Part shown: positions 1 through 9,813 of the stretch, in pieces
How positions within the stretch are numbered: the stretch's first letter is position 1
Layout: each line of letters starts with the position of its first letter
DNA from: PALSA-607 sp963825425
GTDB lineage: Bacteria > Actinomycetota > Actinomycetes > Acidothermales > Acidothermaceae
NCBI GenBank assembly: GCA_963825425.1
Contig: CAWGTF010000010.1
Coordinates: forward strand, 310,001 to 374,000
Length of the DNA: 64,000 nt
Direction: 5' to 3'
Notes under the pieces: generated by a model
Databases searched by the model: none
Told to the model about the DNA's origin: nothing
What the model saw: only the letters and a program-made list of their open reading frames with translations
Translations under genes and position numbers: made by a program

Positions 1-2269
1 CTGTGCCGGCACCGATCGTGTTGATCGCTCGCAGCTCGACGAAGTAGGTTGTGCCGTTGACGAGCGGCGTCGTGCCGTCGACCGAGAGCGTCGAGATGAC
101 GATCGGGCTGACTCGTCGTCCCCGCCGATCGCCACGTCGCGCCGGCGTCGGTCGAGTAGTCGTAGCCGGTGATCGCCGATCCACCGTCGGACGTCGGCGG
201 GGTGAACGCAGCCGACAGCTGGAGGTTCGAACCGGCGACGGTGTTGCCGACAATGCCGGCGCGCCTGGCACGGTGGCCGGCGTCGCGCTTGCGGAGCAGT
301 CGCCGCTCCAGTCACCGACAGCGTTGATCGCACGCACGCTCACCTGATACGTCGTGCCGTTGGTCAGTGCCGTAACCACGATCGGGCTCGCCGACGATGC
401 TGCGGTGGTCCATGGACCGGCCGCGCGAGCTGGTACTGGTAGCTGGTGATGGTCGAACCGCCGGTGGCACCCGCCGTGAAGGGGATCGACAACGTCGTGT
501 CGCCCGATCGCGATCGAGCCGACGATGGGTGCTGCCGGGTACACCGGGTGTCGTCACACTGGCGCCTGCCGAGGCCGCGCCGCCGCCGCTCGCGGTCACG
601 GCACGGATCGCGATCAGGTACGTCGTGGCATCCGCCAGGCCGCTGATGGTGAGCGGGCTCACGGTGGATCCCGCCGACGTCCACGTACCGCTGTTGTTCA
701 GCTCGTACTCGTAGTCGGTGATCGTGCCGCCACCGGAGTAGCCGGGCGTGAACGAGACGATCGCGGTGCCCACGCCGGTCGAGGTTGACGAGATGCTCGG
801 TGCACCGGGCAGCGCTTCAGGTGTGCCGGCGGCCACGTGCTGACGCGGCACCTTCGCCGACGGCGCTGTTGGCGCGGATCTGCACCGAGTACGACGTGCC
901 GTTCGTCAGACCGGCAGATCAGCAGCGGCGACGTCGTGGCAAGCGCGGTGACCCAGCTGCCGGCGCCGTTCAGCTGGTACTCGTAGGTGGTCGGGGCGCT
1001 GCCCGACGCGGGCGCGGTGAACGCCAAGGACAGCGCACCGTCCTGCGCGTCACGGAGGTAATGCGTCGGGCGGTCGGGACGCCCACGGCGTCACCGGACT
1101 CGACGGCGCCGATGCCGCAGCCCTGGCCGGCAGTGTTGACGGCGGAGACCTGGAACACGTACGCCGTGTCGTCGGACGAGACCGGTCACCGTTGTCGACG
1201 TTGCCGTCGAGACGCCGTCGACGAAGGTGGTCCAGCTGGTCGGGCTCGAGGCGAGCGCGTACTGCGACGACGTAGTCGCTGATTGCTGACTCGCCGACCG
1301 CGGCCGGGGGCGTCCAGCTCGACCGCGACGGTGCTGTCGCCGGCGACGCCGCTGACCGCGGTCGGCGCGCCGGGAGCGCCGGTCGCGTAGGAGATCACCA
1401 CGCTGCCGTCGGCGGAGTCGTCGGGGTAGTACTGGTAGCTGGCGCTCAGTCCGCCGAATGCCGCCGGTCGAGTTCTGGCCGGGGTAGCCGCCGTAGCCGT
1501 ACCACTCGTTCGACGTGCCGGATCCGAACTGGACGTCGCCCTGCGCGCCGCCGACGACACCGCCGCCGCCTGCACCGCCGCCGCCGCCGTCACAGCTGCC
1601 TGTGGTGGCGTCGCAGATCTGGCCGACAGTGATGCCGTCCTGTCCGACCGAGGCGTGATGTCGGTGCGACGCCGTGAACGTCGAGTAGGGCAGTCGGCCG
1701 ACCGTCGGCGCGAACTGACCGCTGCCGCCCGCGCCGCCCGCTCCGCCGGCGACGATCGCGTCGCCGCCCGACGGTCACGACGGTGGCTCCACCGCCGCCG
1801 CCGCCGTCGCCCGGAGTCGCCCTGCCAGCCGGCGACGCCGCCGTTACCGCCGTTGTAGCCGAGCGGATTCGAACCGCCGGCGGCCGCGCCGACGGTGTAG
1901 TTCGCTGGGGTCTGTTGCCCGGTGCCCTGGCTCGTGCCGGTCGCGCCGCCCTGACCGACGGCGATCGTCAGGACCTGGCCAGGCGTCACCGGGATAGTGC
2001 CGGATCACGACGCCCTGATAGCCGCCCGCGGGCGACGGGCCGGCGGCGTCGTCGCCGCCGCGACCACCTTCGCCACCGTTGCAGTTGGACGGGTCAGCTG
2101 GGTGATCCCGGCCGGCACGGTGAACGTGTCCGTCGGTCCCGGTAGTAGCCGAACGTCTGGATGACGGTCGCCGGATCGGCGACAGCCACGGTCGGCAGCT
2201 GACGACGAGCCCGCCGACCGTGGCTAAAGCGGCAAATGCGGCAATCCGACGAGAGCTGGCTGACCGCAT
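1..2269 (-). CDS. Secreted Gly-rich / fibronectin type III repeat protein, partial and frame-broken
   Basis: The reading starts at ATG 2269 with a signal peptide (MRSASSRRIAAFAALATVGG). It is followed by a TFTVPAG motif typical of Gly-rich surface proteins, a long Gly-rich stretch (about 1,990-1,480) and then several fibronectin type III modules. The modules show recurring patterns such as GAPGAPTAVSG, TTVTGL and FQVSAVN. The C-terminus lies beyond the left edge. At least eight changes of frame are needed to follow it, so it is either a pseudogene or, more likely, a GC-rich repeat region with indel errors. The product should be exported, and the Fn3 domains suggest an adhesion or wall role; this is inference. 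It is divergent from the gene at 2,370. Confidence 0.6.
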
Positions 2270-2369
2270 GGCGGGTTGCTGTCCTTCTTCTAGGTTTGTG
2301 CACGCCCCGTCGGCCCGTCGCGGATCGTCGTCTGAGACAAAACCCGCGCGAGGTACCCGTAGACATGGC

Positions 2370-3335
2370 ATGTCGAGCGCGGGCCAGGGTGCCCAAGTGA
2401 CGAACCCACTGTATCGAGCGGCGCTGCCCCAGGTCTCAGACGCCGTCTTCCTGACCGATTCCGGGCTCGAGACGGATCTGATCTTCAACGGCGGGTGGGA
2501 GCTGCCCGAGTTCGCTGCGTTCGTGCTGCTCGACGACCATGCCGGTTGCGTCGCGCTCCACGAGTACTTCCTGCGGCACGTCGACGTTGCCGATCAGTTC
2601 GGTTGCGGGGTGATCCTCGAGGCACCGACGTGGCGAGCCAGCCGCAACTGGGGCGATCGGCTGGGCTATTCGACGGCCCACCTTCGCAGCGTCAACGAAC
2701 GCGCAATCGCGATGCTCGCCAACATTCGTCGTGCCCATGCGATTTCGCAGATCGTCATCAGCGGATGTATCGGTCCGGGCTCAGACGCTTACGAGCCGAG
2801 CTCGCAGCTGACCGCTGACGAAGCCGAGCGCTACCACCGGGAGCAGATCGATTCGCTCGCGTCGACCGAGGCGGACCTCGTCCACGCGATGACGATCGGG
2901 TACCCGGACGAAGCGATCGGCATCACTCGCGCGGCGATGCGTGCAAACGTGCCTGTCGTGGTCTCCTTCACTACAGGGACCGATGGTCGGCTACCGGACG
3001 GCACGCCGCTCGCCGAGGCGATCGGTGCCGTCGATCGCGCGACCGGCTCCGGCCCCGCCTACTACGGCATCAACTGTTCGCACCCGACTCACTTCGGTCC
3101 TGCCTTTCCGGCGGACGACGAGGGTGGGCGCAGGATTCGCAGCATCCGAGCCAATGCATCAAGCAAGAGCCACGCCGAGCTCGACGAGTCGGGCACACTC
3201 GACGCCGGTGACGCCACCGAGCTGGCCGGTCTGTACCGGAGCCTGCGCGCCGACCATCCGCAGCTCACGATCCTGGGCGGGTGTTGCGGTACCGACGCGT
3301 CGCACGTCGAAGCGATCGCGCGGGCCTGTCTCTAG
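2370..3335 (+). CDS. Homocysteine S-methyltransferase family protein
   Basis: A single-domain zinc methyltransferase of about 320 residues, related to MmuM/BhmT and to the N-terminal domain of MetH. The N-terminus has the family pattern LTDSGLETDLIF. The zinc ligands are visible as Cys in GINCSH and the Cys pair in GGCCGTD near the C-terminus. It would transfer a methyl group from a donor such as S-methylmethionine to homocysteine; the donor cannot be read from sequence. ATG 2370 is chosen; GTG 2397 just before TNPLYRA is an alternative. The frame is open further upstream, but that would overlap the divergent gene's promoter region. The 3' end overlaps the convergent gene by 4 bp. Confidence 0.85.
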   Translation: MSSAGQGAQVTNPLYRAALPQVSDAVFLTDSGLETDLIFNGGWELPEFAAFVLLDDHAGCVALHEYFLRHVDVADQFGCGVILEAPTWRASRNWGDRLGYSTAHLRSVNERAIAMLANIRRAHAISQIVISGCIGPGSDAYEPSSQLTADEAERYHREQIDSLASTEADLVHAMTIGYPDEAIGITRAAMRANVPVVVSFTTGTDGRLPDGTPLAEAIGAVDRATGSGPAYYGINCSHPTHFGPAFPADDEGGRRIRSIRANASSKSHAELDESGTLDAGDATELAGLYRSLRADHPQLTILGGCCGTDASHVEAIARACL

Positions 3336-3958
3336 CCGCTCCGTTCGCGGACGACGCGGTAGCGGACGTGTGTCGCGTACGGCGAATGCGTGGCCTCGAT
3401 CGGTTCAAACCCGGGATCCTCAACGTCGTCGAACAGACGCTCACCTCGGCCGAGCAGCACCGGCGCGATGTCGAGCGTGAGTTCATCGATCACGCCCGCA
3501 GCGAGTGCTTGCCGGATTGTCGAGGCGCCGCCGGCGATGCGGATGTCGCCGCCTGCAGCGGCCGCCTTCGCTTGCTCGAGTGCGGCGTCGAATCCGGTCG
3601 TGACGAAGTGGAAGATTGTTCCGCCGTCCATCTCGATTGGGTCGTGCGGATAGTGCGTGAGGACGAAGACCGGCGCGTGGTACGGCGGATTCTCGCCCCA
3701 CCACCCGCGCCAATCGTCGTCCCACTCACCGCGGATCGGACCGTACATGTTGCGACCCATCACCACTGCGCCGATCGTGCGCAGCAGGTCATCGCGGGCG
3801 GCGATGTCCGCCTGGTGGCCGGTCTCGTCGGCCTGGAAGTGCCATTGGTGGAGCTTGAGGCCGCCGACCCCGATCGGGTTGTCGCGGCTTTGGTCAGGCC
3901 CGGCGAGGAAGCCATCGAGGGAGATCGACACGTGACAGGCAATCAGGCTCATGGACAT
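3332..3958 (-). CDS. Dihydrofolate reductase family protein (RibD C-terminal domain)
   Basis: 208 residues with the RibD_C/DHFR-like fold. The N-terminus reads ACHVSISLDGFLAGP, followed by a VVMGRNMYGP segment and the nucleotide-loop motif GGDIRIAGGASTIRQAL. The C-terminal IDELTLDIAPVLLGRGERLF is the usual family signature. These stand-alone actinobacterial proteins are NADPH-dependent reductases of unknown substrate and are not the essential folate enzyme. ATG 3958 is used; ATG 3952 is also possible. It is convergent with the methyltransferase gene. Confidence 0.85.
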   Translation of the reverse strand: MSMSLIACHVSISLDGFLAGPDQSRDNPIGVGGLKLHQWHFQADETGHQADIAARDDLLRTIGAVVMGRNMYGPIRGEWDDDWRGWWGENPPYHAPVFVLTHYPHDPIEMDGGTIFHFVTTGFDAALEQAKAAAAGGDIRIAGGASTIRQALAAGVIDELTLDIAPVLLGRGERLFDDVEDPGFEPIEATHSPYATHVRYRVVRERSG

Positions 3959-4045
3959 GCAGACTACGGAGGCGGCCGGTATTCATCGGTCCGAGCGTCT
4001 TGGTCGCGTTCGCGGCACTGCAGTAGCGACCCATAGGCTGGCTGC

Positions 4046-4837
4046 ATGGCAGCCCGACTCGCGGTCGTGACGGGGGCAAGTCGCGGCATCGGCCGGGCCC
4101 TGACCGAGCGGCTTGCTTCAGCGGGTCAGCTCGTGGCCGCGATCGGGCGCTCTGCGGCAGACCTCGACGACGTCGCCAGCAAGACGGGGGCGGTTCCGTT
4201 CGTCTTGGATGTCAGCGACCCCGCCGGTGTCGACGCTGTCTTCACGCGCATTCTTTCCGAGCTGGGCGTTCCCGACCTGCTGGTGAACAACGCGGCGATC
4301 TCCGGCGGCAGCAGTCTGACGTGGGAAATGCCCGAAAGTGATTGGTGGCGGGTCTTCGAGATCAACGTTCGAGGCACCTATCTATGCACTCGCGCGGTGC
4401 TCCCGGCGATGATGGCGCGAGGCAGCGGCCGGATCGTCAACCTGTCGTCGGGTGCGGCGACGTTTCCGGTCGGGCTCGACAACGACGGCCAAGTGACGTC
4501 CGCGTATATGGCGAGTAAGGCCGCTGTGAACCGGTTCACCGAAGCGGTTGCCGGCGAATGCTTCAGCGCCGGAGTTCGGGTGTTCTCGATGTCACCCGGG
4601 ATGATCAAGACGGACATGACGGCCGAGGTATTCACGGATATCTGGGACGACGAAGGCACCTGGACGCCGATTGACACGCCGGTCGACCTGATCATGGATC
4701 TCGACGCCGGCCTGCTCGACGCCCTGTCGGGCCGCTATTTCCGCGCCGCCATCGACGACTGGCGATCGCTGGCTGCTCGGACCGACGAGGTCATCGAACT
4801 GGACACCCACGCGCTTCGACTCCGCCCGCTGCCGTAG
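4046..4837 (+). CDS. SDR family NAD(P)-dependent oxidoreductase
   Basis: A classical short-chain dehydrogenase of 263 residues. It has TGASRGIG at residues 9-16 (dinucleotide loop), NNAA at 81-84, a catalytic Ser in LSSG at about 134-135, and Tyr154/Lys158 in YMASK. The C-terminal 60 residues are longer than in minimal SDRs. The substrate is unknown. It stands alone, 85 bp before the ring-cleavage operon, and may or may not belong to it. Confidence 0.85.
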   Translation: MAARLAVVTGASRGIGRALTERLASAGQLVAAIGRSAADLDDVASKTGAVPFVLDVSDPAGVDAVFTRILSELGVPDLLVNNAAISGGSSLTWEMPESDWWRVFEINVRGTYLCTRAVLPAMMARGSGRIVNLSSGAATFPVGLDNDGQVTSAYMASKAAVNRFTEAVAGECFSAGVRVFSMSPGMIKTDMTAEVFTDIWDDEGTWTPIDTPVDLIMDLDAGLLDALSGRYFRAAIDDWRSLAARTDEVIELDTHALRLRPLP

Positions 4838-4922
4838 CGAGACGTGGAGTAGCGACTCCGCATTTCTGCCACGAACCGCGATCCGCCTTTGCCAGCCTCA
4901 GACCTCCAGTGAGACTCGGCCC

Positions 4923-5978
4923 GTGCACTTCGTCCACGAGTCGCTGCCCCAGCGCGTTCGGTTCCAGGCCGGCGGCGCGGCCGAAGGCGTCAAGGCCGAG
5001 GTCGCGCGACTCGGTGTCGAGCGGGTGATGGTGATTGCCGCGCCTGCAGAGGCCGAGCTGGCCGACATCGTCACGTCCGGCTTGCCTACCGCGCTGCGCC
5101 ACGACGAGGTCGTCATGCACGTGCCGGTTGAGGTGGCGCGGCGGGCTCGCGCGGCGGCCGTCGCGCACCAGGTGGACGCGATCGTCTCGGTGGGCGGCGG
5201 ATCGACTACCGGACTGGCCAAGGCAGTTGCGATGACGACGCGGCTCCCGATCGTCGCGGTTCCGACGACGTACGCCGGCAGTGAGGCGACTGCTGTCTGG
5301 GGTCTGACCGAGGCCGGCCGAAAGACCACCGGTATCGACCCGGTGGTACTGCCGCGCGCGGTCGTGTACGACGCGTCGCTGCTGCGGAGCCTGCCCGTGG
5401 AGCTATCGGTCGCGAGCGGGCTCAACGCCCTTGCCCACTGCGTCGACTCGCTCTGGGCACCGTTGGCCGACCCGATCAACACCGTGTTCGCCACCGAGGG
5501 CGCCCGGGCCCTGCACGACGGACTGCCACTCGTCGTCCGCGATCCGGCGGGGCTCACCGGCATCGAGCTCGCGCTCTACGGCGCCCACCTCGCGGCGAAG
5601 GCTTTCGCCTCGGCGGGGTCGGGGCTGCACCACAAGATCTGTCACGTACTCGGCGGCAGGTTCGACCTGCCGCACGCGCAGACTCACGCCATCGTGCTGC
5701 CCTACGTCCTCGCCTTCAACGCGCCGAACGCCCCCGAAGTCGTGGCTCGACTGGCCGCAGCCTTCGGCAGCCCCACTGCGCTGGCCGGGCTACAGGACCT
5801 GCGCCGAACGCTCGGCGCCCCGCGCGCGCTGCGCGACGTCGGCCTCGAGGAGGATGACATCCCGGGTGCCGTCGAGGAGGTGCTCGCGATCGTGCCGGCG
5901 TCCAACCCGACACTTGTGACATCCCAGAACCTGACCGCGCTCCTGTACGCGGCGTGGGCCGGGAAGGAGCCCCAATGA
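4923..5978 (+). CDS. Maleylacetate reductase
   Basis: 351 residues of the iron-containing alcohol dehydrogenase superfamily, in the maleylacetate reductase subgroup. The NAD(P) loop GGGST is at 91-95, PTTYAGSE at 114-121, and the His-rich segment HHKICHVLGG follows further on. It reduces maleylacetate to 3-oxoadipate. The next gene makes maleylacetate from hydroxyquinol, and the hydroquinone branch at 10.6-13.6 kb also ends in maleylacetate, so this is the meeting point of both routes. GTG 4923 gives the expected N-terminus (FVHESLPQRVRFQAG). The stop overlaps the next start as ATGA. Confidence 0.9.
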   Translation: MHFVHESLPQRVRFQAGGAAEGVKAEVARLGVERVMVIAAPAEAELADIVTSGLPTALRHDEVVMHVPVEVARRARAAAVAHQVDAIVSVGGGSTTGLAKAVAMTTRLPIVAVPTTYAGSEATAVWGLTEAGRKTTGIDPVVLPRAVVYDASLLRSLPVELSVASGLNALAHCVDSLWAPLADPINTVFATEGARALHDGLPLVVRDPAGLTGIELALYGAHLAAKAFASAGSGLHHKICHVLGGRFDLPHAQTHAIVLPYVLAFNAPNAPEVVARLAAAFGSPTALAGLQDLRRTLGAPRALRDVGLEEDDIPGAVEEVLAIVPASNPTLVTSQNLTALLYAAWAGKEPQ

Positions 5979-6880
5979 GCGAGACAGTGAAACGAACCAA
6001 GGACATCTCGGCCGAGCAAGTGGCGCGCGAGGACGACCTCGTCGCCCGAGTGCTCGCGTCATTCGACGGATGTGCGGACCCGCGGCGCTTGGAGCTGATG
6101 CGGGGAGTGGTCACGCACCTGCATGCGTTCTTGCGCGACGTCCGGCTCACCGAGGACGAGTGGGGCGCGGCGATCGCCTTCCTGACCGCGGTCGGTCACC
6201 TGACCGACGAGCGGCGTCAGGAGTTCATCCTGCTGTCGGACACCCTCGGCGCATCGATGCAGACCATCGCCATCAACAACGAGGCGTACGGCAACGCGAC
6301 CGAGGCGACGGTATTCGGCCCCTTCTTCGTCGACGGCTCGCCCGAGATCGGCAGTGGCGGCGACATCGCGTTCGGCGCGGCCGGCCAGCCGTGCTGGGTC
6401 GAGGGCACGGTCTGCGACACCGATGGCAAGCCGGTGGGCGACGCTCTGATCGAAGTGTGGGAGGCCGACGACGACGGCTTGTACGACGTGCAGTACGGGG
6501 ACCACCGGACGGCCGCCCGCGGCCACCTGCTTACTGGAGCGGACGGTGCCTACCGGTTCTGGGCGATCACGCCGACGCCGTACCCAATTCCGCACGACGG
6601 TCCGGTCGGGAAGATGCTCGAGGCGACCGGCCGGTCCCCGATGCGTCCGGCGCACCTGCACTTCATGGTCCAAGCGGCTGGCTATCGGACGCTGGTCACT
6701 CACATCTTCGTGCGAGGCGACGAGCAGCTGGGCTCCGACGCGGTGTTCGGGGTCAAGGACTCCCTCGTGCGCGACTTCGATCTTCAGCCGACCGGGACGC
6801 CGACCCCGGACGGGCGGGTCGTCGACGGCACGTGGTCCAGGACCACCTTCGACATCGTGCTCGCCCCCGCACAGTCGTGA
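5975..6880 (+). CDS. Hydroxyquinol 1,2-dioxygenase (intradiol)
   Basis: A 301-residue intradiol dioxygenase with an N-terminal dimerisation domain followed by a beta-barrel Fe(III) domain. The four iron ligands are visible as Tyr170 (DGLYD), Tyr203 (TPYPIP), His227 and His229 (RPAHLHF). It cleaves 1,2,4-trihydroxybenzene to maleylacetate. Subfamily assignment rests on the overall pattern and on the maleylacetate reductase directly upstream; a catechol dioxygenase would normally sit with cis,cis-muconate genes. ATG 5975 follows a GGAAGGAG ribosome site and overlaps the upstream stop, so it is preferred over an in-frame upstream start. Confidence 0.88.
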   Translation: MSETVKRTKDISAEQVAREDDLVARVLASFDGCADPRRLELMRGVVTHLHAFLRDVRLTEDEWGAAIAFLTAVGHLTDERRQEFILLSDTLGASMQTIAINNEAYGNATEATVFGPFFVDGSPEIGSGGDIAFGAAGQPCWVEGTVCDTDGKPVGDALIEVWEADDDGLYDVQYGDHRTAARGHLLTGADGAYRFWAITPTPYPIPHDGPVGKMLEATGRSPMRPAHLHFMVQAAGYRTLVTHIFVRGDEQLGSDAVFGVKDSLVRDFDLQPTGTPTPDGRVVDGTWSRTTFDIVLAPAQS

Positions 6881-7491
6881 GCACTCTGAGCGTGATCATC
6901 GCGAGCACCCGCCCCGGCCGGGTGGGGCTGCCCGTGGGTCGATGGGTCGCCGAGACGGCGGCGGCGCACGGCGCATTCCAGGTCGAGGTCGCCGACCTCG
7001 CCGAGGTGGGGTTACCTCTGCTGGACGAGCCACACCACCCGCGGCGCAGGGAGTACGTCCACGAGCACACTCGCGATTGGAGCGCGCTCGTCGATGCGTG
7101 CGACGCGTTCGTCTTCGTCACGCCGGAGTACAACCACGGGCCCGCGGCGAGCCTGCTCAACGCGATCTCGTACCTGTACCACGAGTGGCACTACAAACCC
7201 GTCGGGTTCGTCAGCTACGGCGGCGCGGGGGGCGGCCTGCGCGCGGTCCAGGCAGTGAAGCCGGTCCTCACGAGGTTGAGCATGGTGCCGATACCTGCGG
7301 GCGTCGCCATCCACTACATCAAACGCCAGGTCGTCGACGACGTCTTCACGCCATCGCCGCCACAGGAAACAGCGACCGCCGGCATGCTCGACGAGCTTGT
7401 CCGTTGGACCGAGGCCTTGCGGAGCCTGCGCGAGCGGCCACCGCCTGGCCCGGCTGATCGTTCACCAGGCGGTGACCCGGTCGTAGCCTGA
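6877..7491 (+). CDS. NAD(P)H-dependent FMN reductase family protein
   Basis: A flavodoxin-like reductase of 204 residues. The phosphate loop STRPGRVG follows the first strand, and TPEYNHGPAASLLNAI is the FMN-binding loop. It would supply reduced flavin to a monooxygenase or act as a quinone reductase. Quinone reduction would make sense here, since benzoquinones arise from hydroquinone and hydroxyquinol. GTG 6877 overlaps the dioxygenase stop codon, so the genes are translationally coupled. Confidence 0.82.
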   Translation: MSTLSVIIASTRPGRVGLPVGRWVAETAAAHGAFQVEVADLAEVGLPLLDEPHHPRRREYVHEHTRDWSALVDACDAFVFVTPEYNHGPAASLLNAISYLYHEWHYKPVGFVSYGGAGGGLRAVQAVKPVLTRLSMVPIPAGVAIHYIKRQVVDDVFTPSPPQETATAGMLDELVRWTEALRSLRERPPPGPADRSPGGDPVVA

Positions 7492-7521
7492 GTCGTTCGC
7501 CCGCACCCCAACACGAGAGAC

Positions 7522-8412
7522 ATGCCTGTGGCCTTCTTTTCCTCCGTTGAACACGCGCGCGACACCCTCGCGAGCACCGGCTACCTCGTGGACGAGGAGC
7601 TCGCCACTGTCGTCTTCCTTGGCGACGCAATGGGCAAGCCGATCCTTCTCGAAGGTCCGGCGGGAACGGGGAAGACGGAGCTGGCCAAGGCCGTTGCGGC
7701 CGGCACGGGCGCGCGGCTGATTCGGCTGCAGTGCTACGAGGGACTGGACGAGGCCCGCGCCCTCTACGAGTGGAACTACCGCAAGCAGCTGCTGCGGATC
7801 CAGACCGCCCAGGCCGCCGAGCAGCACGATCACGCTTGGGACGACCTGCGCGATGACATCTTCAGCGAGGAGTTCCTGTTGGAGCGGCCGCTGCTCGCGG
7901 CGATCCGGCACTCCGGCCCGGCTGTGCTGCTCATCGACGAGACAGATAAGGCCGACGTCGAGGTCGAGGGGTTGCTACTCGAGCTGCTCAGCGACTTCCA
8001 GGTGAGCATCCCTGAGCTCGGCACCATAACCGCGGTACAGCGCCCGTTCGTCGTCCTCACCTCCAACGCCACCCGCGACCTTTCCGAGGCGCTGCGACGC
8101 CGCTGCCTGCACGCACAGGTGGAGTACCCCGACGCGGCGCGGGAGCGCGCCATCGTGCGCAGCCGCGTCCCCGACGTCAGCGAGGAACTCGCCGGCCAGG
8201 TCGTCAAGGCGGTGCGGGCCATGCGGGCTCTCGACCTCCGCAAGCCGCCGAGCGTCGCCGAGACGATCGACTGGGCTCGGGCCGTTTCGGCGCTCGGCCA
8301 CCACGAACTCGGAGACGCCGTGGCCGGGCGGACGCTCGGGGTGGTACTCAAGCACGACCAGGACAAGGCCAAGGTGCGCGAGCAACTCCGCTTGCCGCCG
8401 ACCGGTCCATGA
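7522..8412 (+). CDS. MoxR-family AAA+ ATPase
   Basis: A 296-residue AAA+ ATPase. Walker A GPAGTGKTE is at 45-53 and Walker B LLIDE at 136-140, followed by sensor-1 LTSNATRDLSEALRRRC. MoxR ATPases (CoxD, NorQ, CbbQ relatives) work with VWA proteins to insert metals into enzymes or remodel them. The partner VWA gene follows with an ATGA overlap. Its place between the flavin reductase and the hydroquinone dioxygenase genes suggests that it services one of the cluster's metalloenzymes; this is inference. Confidence 0.9.
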   Translation: MPVAFFSSVEHARDTLASTGYLVDEELATVVFLGDAMGKPILLEGPAGTGKTELAKAVAAGTGARLIRLQCYEGLDEARALYEWNYRKQLLRIQTAQAAEQHDHAWDDLRDDIFSEEFLLERPLLAAIRHSGPAVLLIDETDKADVEVEGLLLELLSDFQVSIPELGTITAVQRPFVVLTSNATRDLSEALRRRCLHAQVEYPDAARERAIVRSRVPDVSEELAGQVVKAVRAMRALDLRKPPSVAETIDWARAVSALGHHELGDAVAGRTLGVVLKHDQDKAKVREQLRLPPTGP

Positions 8413-9791
8413 GCACGCCGACACCGACCGCGGAGGCGCCGAGCCTAAGTGATGTTGGGCCGCTGCTCGTTGTCGCGTTGGTCTCTCGCCTGCGAGCCGG
8501 GGGCGTGCCCGTGTCCACGAGCGAGGTGCTCGACGCAATGGCCGCGTTGCTCCACACCGACCTCACTTCACGCAGTCGGGTGCGCGCCGCGCTGCGGGCC
8601 AGCCTGGTCAAGGACGCCAGTCATGACGTGCTCTTCCGGCGCTCGTTCGACGCGGTCTTCCCGCCGGTTCGCCCGGAGCGTCAAGGGGCGGCGGCGCGCA
8701 CCACCGGTGGCGGCGAGGCGGACGAGGAGGAACAGCTCCTCGAGTCCGTTGTTCGGGCGTTGCGCGCGGACGACACCGACGACATCGAGCACGCACTCGA
8801 CGAGGCAATCAGCCGCTTCTCGGGCAACCAAGGTGACGGCCGATCGGCCGGGCACCACGCCCAACGGGTCCTGCGGCGGATGAACGTGGCGGACCTCTAC
8901 CGGCGCTACCTCGAGACGGACGCCGAGAGCAGCGACTTCGAACGCGGCGTCGGCACTGCCGAGGCTCGGGCGGCGATGGAGCAGATGAGCCGGCGACTCA
9001 CCGACATGATGGCTGGCCGCTTGCGCGAGGGGGAGAGCGTCGGGCCCCAGCACAAGGAGGATCTGCAGGACCGCCCCCTGCTGCGGGCCGGTGCCGACGA
9101 ACTCGTGGCGATGCGCATGGCGATGCGGCCGCTGGCACGACACCTGGCCGCGAAGCTCGGGGCCTTGCGCCGCCGCGGCGGGTCGGGGGTCGACATGCGA
9201 CGCACCATCCGCGCATCGATGGGGTACGGCGGTGCGCCAGTCGCGCTGATCCTGCGCCGCCGCCGTCCGACCAAGCCAGATCTCGTCGTGCTTTGCGACG
9301 TGTCCGGGTCGACCGCGCAGTTCGCGCCCTTCACGCTCACGCTGCTGCACGCGCTGCACGCCGAGTTCCGTCGGGTCCGCTCCTTCGTCTTCATCGACGG
9401 CATCGTCGAGATCACCGAGCTGATGGAAACCAGCCCAGGCGTCATTGATCCGCACCACCTGCTCGGCAAGCGTGGGTTGATCGCGCACGACGGCCGCAGT
9501 GACTACGCCAGGGCGCTGACGACCTTCCTCGCCACCTGGGGGTCCGCGGTCACCGCGAAGACGACGGTGATCGTTGCGGGTGATGCTCGGTCCCACGACC
9601 GTGAGCCGGCTACTTCCCTCATGGTTGAGCTGAATCACCTCGCCCGGCGGCTGTACTGGCTGAACCCCGAGCCCAGGTCCGAGTGGGACACGCTCGACTC
9701 CCGGGCCACGGAGTACGCCACCCACTGCACCGGCGCGTTCGAGGTGTCGACCATTCGGCAGCTGACCGCCGCGGTCGCCCAGATCGTGTGA
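8409..9791 (+). CDS. VWA domain-containing CoxE-like protein
   Basis: 460 residues, with a helical N-terminal half and a C-terminal von Willebrand A domain. The MIDAS motif CDVSGS is at about residue 297. The CoxE-type C-terminus includes RLYWLNPEPRSEW. It pairs with the upstream MoxR ATPase (4-bp overlap), as in CO dehydrogenase (CoxDE) maturation. No CO dehydrogenase genes are present here, so the target must be something else. Confidence 0.88.
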   Translation: MSTPTPTAEAPSLSDVGPLLVVALVSRLRAGGVPVSTSEVLDAMAALLHTDLTSRSRVRAALRASLVKDASHDVLFRRSFDAVFPPVRPERQGAAARTTGGGEADEEEQLLESVVRALRADDTDDIEHALDEAISRFSGNQGDGRSAGHHAQRVLRRMNVADLYRRYLETDAESSDFERGVGTAEARAAMEQMSRRLTDMMAGRLREGESVGPQHKEDLQDRPLLRAGADELVAMRMAMRPLARHLAAKLGALRRRGGSGVDMRRTIRASMGYGGAPVALILRRRRPTKPDLVVLCDVSGSTAQFAPFTLTLLHALHAEFRRVRSFVFIDGIVEITELMETSPGVIDPHHLLGKRGLIAHDGRSDYARALTTFLATWGSAVTAKTTVIVAGDARSHDREPATSLMVELNHLARRLYWLNPEPRSEWDTLDSRATEYATHCTGAFEVSTIRQLTAAVAQIV

Positions 9792-9813
9792 ACCACGACC
9801 GTCAGGAGGAACC

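Noticed and set aside
4923..5978. Simple iron alcohol dehydrogenase instead of maleylacetate reductase
   Set aside because: Sequence pattern (PTTYAGSEAT) and the adjoining hydroxyquinol dioxygenase both favour maleylacetate reductase.
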